Source of the DNA: CALMEC01 sp031372145
GTDB taxonomy: Bacteria; Actinomycetota; Thermoleophilia; Miltoncostaeales; Miltoncostaeaceae
Assembly: GCA_031372145.1 (NCBI GenBank)
Contig: JANMKR010000009.1
Span: 1-16,852, forward strand
Length of the DNA stretch: 16,852 nucleotides
Direction of reading: 5' to 3'
Shown piece by piece: positions 13,554-16,852 of the stretch. Below the pieces are notes generated by a model. The model saw only the letters and a program-made list of their open reading frames with translations, was not told where the DNA came from and did no database searches. A program made the position numbers and the translations under genes. Position 1 is the stretch's first letter. Every line of letters starts with the position of its first letter.

Positions 13554-15680
13554 TCAGCCTGCCGCCACCTTGCGCATCGGGGCGGCCCCGGCGATGAGGC
13601 GTCGCTCCGACCCGTCCTTCATGAACCGCACAAGCACGAGTTCCCCACCCTGCTCGATTCCGGTCACGACGCCCTCGCCGAACGTCGCGTGCACGACCTC
13701 GTCTCCCGTCGACAGCCCCGGCACGATATCGGCCGCGTCGGCGCTGATCGGCCGCGACGGGACGCCGCCGCCTTGCAGGCAGTCCGGTGGGATCTCGGCC
13801 AGGAACCTGGAGGGAATGCGCCAGTCGCGCCCGCCGAAGAACGACCGGCTGCGGGCGTGTGTCAACACCAGGCGTTTGCGCGCCCGGGTGATGCCGACGT
13901 AGAACAGGCGGCGCTCCTCTTCGAGCTGCTCGGGCGTCTCGGAACGCTGGTGTGGAAAGAGTCCTTCCTCCAACCCGACGATCACGACCCGCTCGTACTC
14001 CAAGCCTTTGGCATTGTGGATCGTCATGAGCGTGGCGCGACCGGACCCGTTGTCCAGGGCATCGGCATCGGCATACAGGGCGATCTCCTCGAGAAACCCG
14101 CCCAGCGACGGCTCGTCGGCACGGCTGTCGTACTCGGCGCCGACGCGCACGAGTTCCTCCAGGTTCTCGAGCCGCCCCTGCGCCTCGATGGTGTTCTCGG
14201 TCGCAAAGGCGGTCCGCATGCCCGAGCGCTCCAAGACGTCCTCGACGAGCCGATCCAGCGACACCCCGGCGCGCGCGGCGTTGCGCACATCACCGATTAG
14301 ATCGGCGAGCGTCTGGAACGACTTGCGTTGCGCCGGCTGCAGGCCGTCCACCCGATCGACATCGGCCAAGGCATCCGTCAGCGGGACGCCGTTGTCCGCG
14401 GCGTAGGCGGCGAGCTTGGACACGGCGCCGGGTCCCAACCCACGTTTGGGGGTGGTGACCATGCGCGTGAAGCTGATCTCGTCGGCGGGGTTGGCCGCCA
14501 CGCGCAGGTAGGCCAGCAGGTCCTTGACCTCCGCCCGCTCGTAGAACCGTGGGCCGCCCACGATTTGGTACGGGATTGCGGAGCGCACGAGCATGTCTTC
14601 GATCGCGCGGCTCTGCGCGTTGGTGCGGTAGAAGACGGCAATGTCACTCAATGACGCGCCATCGTCCACAGCGCGGTTGACCTCACCGACCACGACCCGC
14701 GCTTCCTCCCGCTCGTCACGGCATTCGAGCAGGGCGATGGGGTCGCCGTCGCCCGCGTCGGTCCACAGCGCCTTGGGGTGGCGCTTGCGGTTGCGCGACA
14801 CGACCGCGTTCGCCGCGCGCAGGATGGTGCCGGTCGACCGGTAGTTCTGCTCCAGTGCGATGGTCGAGGCGTCGGGGTAGTCGCGTTCGAAGTCCAGGAT
14901 GTTGCCGACGTCGGCACCGCGCCACGAGTAGATCCCCTGGTCGTCGTCGCCGACCACCAGCACGTTGCGTTGTGGCTCGCCGAGCACCCGCACCAAACGG
15001 TATTGCGCGTGGTTGGTGTCCTGGTACTCGTCGACCAGCACGTGGGTGAAGCGGTTCTGGTAGCGCTCACGCACGGCCGCGTTGCCTTCGAGCAGTTGCA
15101 CGGTCAGCATCAGCAGGTCGTCGAAGTCCATCGCCTGGTTGGCTCGCAGCCGGTCCTGGTACCGGCGGTACAGGCGCACCACGATCTCGTCGCCGAACGA
15201 GTCGATGTCCACCTCGTCCGGTCCCTTGAGCTGGTTCTTGGCGTCGCTGATGCGGCCGAGCAGCGCCCTGGGCGGCACGCGTTTGGGGTCGATGTCCTCG
15301 TCCTCGTAGCACCGGCGCATCAGACGTTGCTGGTCGGCGGCGTCGAAGATGACGAAGCTGCGCTCGTATCCGACGTCCGGCGCGTCGCGCCGCAGGATCC
15401 GTACGCACGCGGAGTGGAACGTCGCCGCCCAGATGGCGCGCACCTGCGGGCCGACGAGCGCCTCGAGCCGCTCTCGCATCTCCCCCGCGGCCTTGTTGGT
15501 AAAGGTGATCGCAATGATCTCGTGCGGCGATACGCCGCGCTCACCGATCAGATGCGCGATCCGATGGGTCAGCACCCGTGTCTTGCCACTCCCCGCACCG
15601 GCGAGCACGAGCAGGGGCCCATCCCCGTGGAGCACGGCTTCGCGTTGCGGCGGGTTCAAACCGGCGAGGAGATCAGCCAC
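13554..15680 (-). CDS. pcrA: ATP-dependent DNA helicase, PcrA/UvrD family
   Basis: A 708-residue SF1A helicase that unwinds DNA 3'-5' in repair and clears replication or transcription blocks. Motifs in order: LNPPQREAV (Q motif), Walker A AGAGSGKT (27-34), ITFTNKAAGEM, Walker B VDEYQDTN (216-223), motif III GDDDQGIYSWRGA (244-256), QNYRS (motif IV), then TIHNAKGLEYERV (motif V) and YVGITRARKRL (motif VI). The last roughly 50 residues, with GDEVVHATFGEGVV, are the Tudor-like domain that in PcrA/UvrD contacts RNA polymerase. The start is GTG at 15680, directly before the ADLLAGLNPPQ homology; the nearby ATG is in another frame. A TACGCT box 6 nt upstream suggests a leaderless mRNA. folD follows after 23 bp. 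Confidence 0.96.
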   Translation of the reverse strand: MADLLAGLNPPQREAVLHGDGPLLVLAGAGSGKTRVLTHRIAHLIGERGVSPHEIIAITFTNKAAGEMRERLEALVGPQVRAIWAATFHSACVRILRRDAPDVGYERSFVIFDAADQQRLMRRCYEDEDIDPKRVPPRALLGRISDAKNQLKGPDEVDIDSFGDEIVVRLYRRYQDRLRANQAMDFDDLLMLTVQLLEGNAAVRERYQNRFTHVLVDEYQDTNHAQYRLVRVLGEPQRNVLVVGDDDQGIYSWRGADVGNILDFERDYPDASTIALEQNYRSTGTILRAANAVVSRNRKRHPKALWTDAGDGDPIALLECRDEREEARVVVGEVNRAVDDGASLSDIAVFYRTNAQSRAIEDMLVRSAIPYQIVGGPRFYERAEVKDLLAYLRVAANPADEISFTRMVTTPKRGLGPGAVSKLAAYAADNGVPLTDALADVDRVDGLQPAQRKSFQTLADLIGDVRNAARAGVSLDRLVEDVLERSGMRTAFATENTIEAQGRLENLEELVRVGAEYDSRADEPSLGGFLEEIALYADADALDNGSGRATLMTIHNAKGLEYERVVIVGLEEGLFPHQRSETPEQLEEERRLFYVGITRARKRLVLTHARSRSFFGGRDWRIPSRFLAEIPPDCLQGGGVPSRPISADAADIVPGLSTGDEVVHATFGEGVVTGIEQGGELVLVRFMKDGSERRLIAGAAPMRKVAAG

Positions 15681-15686
15681 TCATGG

Positions 15687-15692
15687 AGCGTA
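15687..15692 (-). promoter_or_regulatory. Candidate -10 box (TACGCT) for leaderless pcrA mRNA
   Basis: On the minus strand TACGCT, then CCATGA, then GTG 15680. The hexamer and spacing equal those before the UPF0104-family gene. No ribosome-binding site fits between box and start. Confidence 0.42.
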
Positions 15693-15751
15693 GCGGAGCG
15701 GCCCGGACGCCCGGCGCCGATCGAAACGCGCCGCCGGCCGTCATGAACCGC

Positions 15752-15904
15752 GGGACTTTGTGACACCCGATCAGGACCCTTCCCGCCATCGCGAGAACCG
15801 TTTTGCGGTAAAGGTTTTGGGACATTCCGGTGTCGGACACTTAAGGGCCGGACTTTGTGACACCTCGCGGGACACTTACGGACGGGACTTTGTGACACCT
15901 CGCC
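15752..15904. repeat. 35-bp tandem repeat plus half copies, resembling an IS21-type element end
   Basis: Two adjacent 35-bp units lie at 15835-15869 and 15870-15904. Each runs GGACACTTA, a short variable spacer, then GGACTTTGTGACACCTCGC; about 31 of 35 positions agree. A further copy of GGGACTTTGTGACACC is at 15752-15767, and a related GGGACATTCCGGTGTC at 15819-15834 abuts the first full unit. Repeated GGGACA / TGTGACACC sites are typical of the multiple transposase-binding sites at ends of IS21-family elements (my recollection of the family). No istA or istB gene is in the window, so this would be a solitary relic end. Confidence 0.6.
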
Positions 15905-15990
15905 GCCGGTGTACCGGGCACCCGCTGACGGTCGTCCGGACGTGCGGTCAGCGCGCGCTGAACTCGCGCTGACCGGTGACCCCTGACGGC

Positions 15991-16393
15991 GTCCTTGCCG
16001 GGCTCGTAGCACCGGCGACAGCACGCTTCGTAGGCGTCGAGCGCACCGACCTGGATCGTGTGGCCCGAAAACGGGGCGGGCTCGCCGTTGACGAGGCGCT
16101 GGGTCCGGGTCGCCGGGCCGCCGCAGCGGTGACAGACGGCCTGGAGCTTGTCGACGAACTCGGCACGTGCCATCAACTCGGGCCAACCGGCGGACCTCGC
16201 CGGCGCTCGATGCGTTGACGGCTCGCATCTTGGCGCCGCCATGGGTCACGACGTGTGAGATGTCATAGCGGTCGTCGATACCGGCTTTGACGATCAACAC
16301 CCGCTGGCCTGCGATCTCGACTCTGCGCAGGCGTCTGATCAGATCCTCGCTCTTGCCGCAGAACATCGGCCCGCAGATGACTTCGATCCACCC
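15991..16393 (-). pseudogene. tdk: Thymidine kinase remnant with central deletion
   Basis: The N-terminal part reads GWIEVICGPMFCGKSEDLIRR and continues with a VEIAGQRVLIVKAGIDDRY stretch, then HVVTHGG. This is the P-loop half of type II thymidine kinase, which phosphorylates thymidine for salvage. The C-terminal part, in another frame, reads PELMARAEFVDKLQAVCHRC, then GGPATRTQRLVNGEPAPF, VGALDAYEACCRRC; this is the family's end with its zinc-binding Cys pairs. The middle, with the DE-containing Walker B block and the FRGEPFG lasso region (about 60 residues), is absent. The junction is near 16183-16190, where the frame also changes. Upstream of GWIE there is an in-frame TGA before any start codon, and downstream no stop follows the last Cys pair for some 150 bases. 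The gene cannot make a working kinase. Confidence 0.85.
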
Positions 16394-16626
16394 CGCCGAT
16401 CGGTGCGTTCCTGATCACATCCGAAATCCCTGGACCGCGCCGGACGGAATGCCTGTATCGATCACGCCCTGTTCGCACCTTGCGGCGTCGGCAGCGACCG
16501 ATTGATTCGTGCCGAGCGCCGGAACCTCATTGTCAATTGACCAGGAGTAGGGACCGCGATCCAGCCGGCTCGTGCCCTGTCACGGAAGTTCTTTGACGGT
16601 TTGGCGAGTGAAAAGCCCGCCGGATC

Positions 16627-16657
16627 GGGATATTGGACTCGGGGAGTCCGATATCCC
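16627..16657. repeat. Near-perfect 14-pair hairpin, 3-base loop
   Basis: GGGATAT-T-GGACTC, loop GGG, GAGTCC-G-ATATCCC. All pairs are Watson-Crick except one T.G. There is no T-tract on either strand. It stands 130 bp upstream of the transposase start and is the strongest inverted repeat I found in the window. Confidence 0.75.
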
Positions 16658-16665
16658 TACGCCGG

Positions 16666-16687
16666 GGACCGGTGGTCACACCGGTCC
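16666..16687. repeat. 8-bp inverted repeat, 6-base loop
   Basis: GGACCGGT and ACCGGTCC are exact inverted repeats around GGTCAC. It follows the longer hairpin by nine bases, so the two could form tandem hairpins in the transposase leader. Confidence 0.6.
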
Positions 16688-16734
16688 ACCTGTCAAGGAC
16701 GCAGCCTGTGTCCATATCGTTGGTGGTCTCAACG

Positions 16735-16749
16735 GGTGGTTGCACCACC
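16735..16749. repeat. 6-bp inverted repeat, 3-base loop
   Basis: GGTGGT-TGC-ACCACC, the third hairpin in this stretch, ends 37 bp before the transposase start. Its stem is short and could be a chance match taken alone. Confidence 0.4.
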
Positions 16750-16786
16750 TGGGCGGGGAATGGAATTCTCGTCGTGGAGGTGGGAG

Positions 16787-16852
16787 ATGAACGACACTGG
16801 GTTGTCGGAGGTGCAGCGGGTGCAGGTGTGGGAGCGGTGGGCAGGCGGTGAG
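16787..16852 (+). CDS. Probable transposase N-terminus (IS30-like), cut by the window edge
   Basis: From ATG 16787 the 22 visible residues include LSEVQRVQVWERWAGGE. This resembles the first helix of the helix-turn-helix in IS30-family transposases, where a 'QR..VW.RW..GES' pattern precedes the recognition helix. GGAGG lies six bases upstream, a good ribosome-binding site. The reading is open to the last base of the window, so length, catalytic DDE residues and family cannot be confirmed. Other HTH proteins or transposase families remain possible. The neighbouring tdk relic and repeats fit a mobile-element context. Confidence 0.42.
   Translation, partial: MNDTGLSEVQRVQVWERWAGGE

Larger units (their letters stand above)
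15681..15990. other. Gene-free region upstream of pcrA carrying repeats
   Basis: About 310 bp without a convincing gene. It holds the pcrA promoter candidate next to 15690 and a set of GGGACTTTGTGACACC-type repeats from 15752 to 15904. The remainder up to the tdk remnant shows no clear coding signal. Open frames crossing it on the minus strand are read-throughs from the broken tdk gene. Confidence 0.6.
16394..16786. other. Gene-free region between tdk remnant and transposase start
   Basis: About 390 bp without a recognisable gene. It contains a motif shared with the folD-npdG gap (16602-16631), a long hairpin (16627-16657), a second hairpin (16666-16687) and a third (16735-16749). The section 16394-16600 shows nothing I can interpret; it may hold decayed tdk upstream sequence. 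Confidence 0.5.

Noticed and set aside
15752..15904. CRISPR array
   Set aside because: The 35-bp units are directly adjacent with no spacers, there are only two full copies and no cas genes.
15656..16366. Minus-strand 236-residue open frame starting with the tdk P-loop
   Set aside because: Only the first 60 or so residues are tdk-like. The rest is read-through of the shifted frame, the repeats and the pcrA 5' end.

Overview
The window is GC-rich chromosomal DNA from a bacterium, most likely a deep-branching member of the Actinomycetota (Thermoleophilia- or Acidimicrobiia-like). The reasons are an F420-dependent oxidoreductase (NpdG), a gatC-gatA-gatB order, many GTG starts, several genes that look leaderless (a TANNNT box 6-8 nt before the start codon) and a mostly housekeeping gene set. 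The class cannot be fixed from sequence reading alone.

Layout. 1-1799 (minus): gatC-gatA-gatB, a translationally coupled amidotransferase operon running off the left edge. 1942-2447 (plus): a membrane-anchored single-haem cytochrome c whose anchor and haem domain lie in different frames. 2455-6112 (minus): cytochrome bd oxidase cydA-cydB, a coupled 69-residue two-helix membrane protein, then a UPF0104/LPG-synthase-TM-type membrane protein with its own possible leaderless promoter. 6284-7264 (plus): thiL. 7269-9203 (minus): ftsH. 9249-11752 (plus): a small zincin-like metallopeptidase, a nitroreductase-family protein and an anchored protein with a D-glucuronyl C5-epimerase-type C-terminal domain. 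11792-15680 (minus): pcrA, folD and npdG, read in that order.

15681-16852 differs from the rest. It holds a 35-bp tandem repeat with extra half copies, resembling the repeated binding sites at IS21-type element ends. Next comes a thymidine kinase (tdk) remnant that has lost its central catalytic part and its start. Beyond that is a gene-free stretch with three hairpins, and finally the first 22 codons of a probable IS30-like transposase at the right edge. This is a decayed mobile-element junction beside a housekeeping block.

Functional links. The bd oxidase genes, the small coupled protein and the cytochrome c concern the respiratory membrane. FolD (NADP-linked folate chemistry) and NpdG (NADPH/F420H2 exchange) share the NADPH pool and may be co-transcribed. 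I see no clearly new multi-gene system. The observations most worth checking are the small protein coupled to cydB, the recurring leaderless promoter layout, the frameshifted cytochrome, the deleted tdk with its repeats, and a structured segment upstream of npdG.
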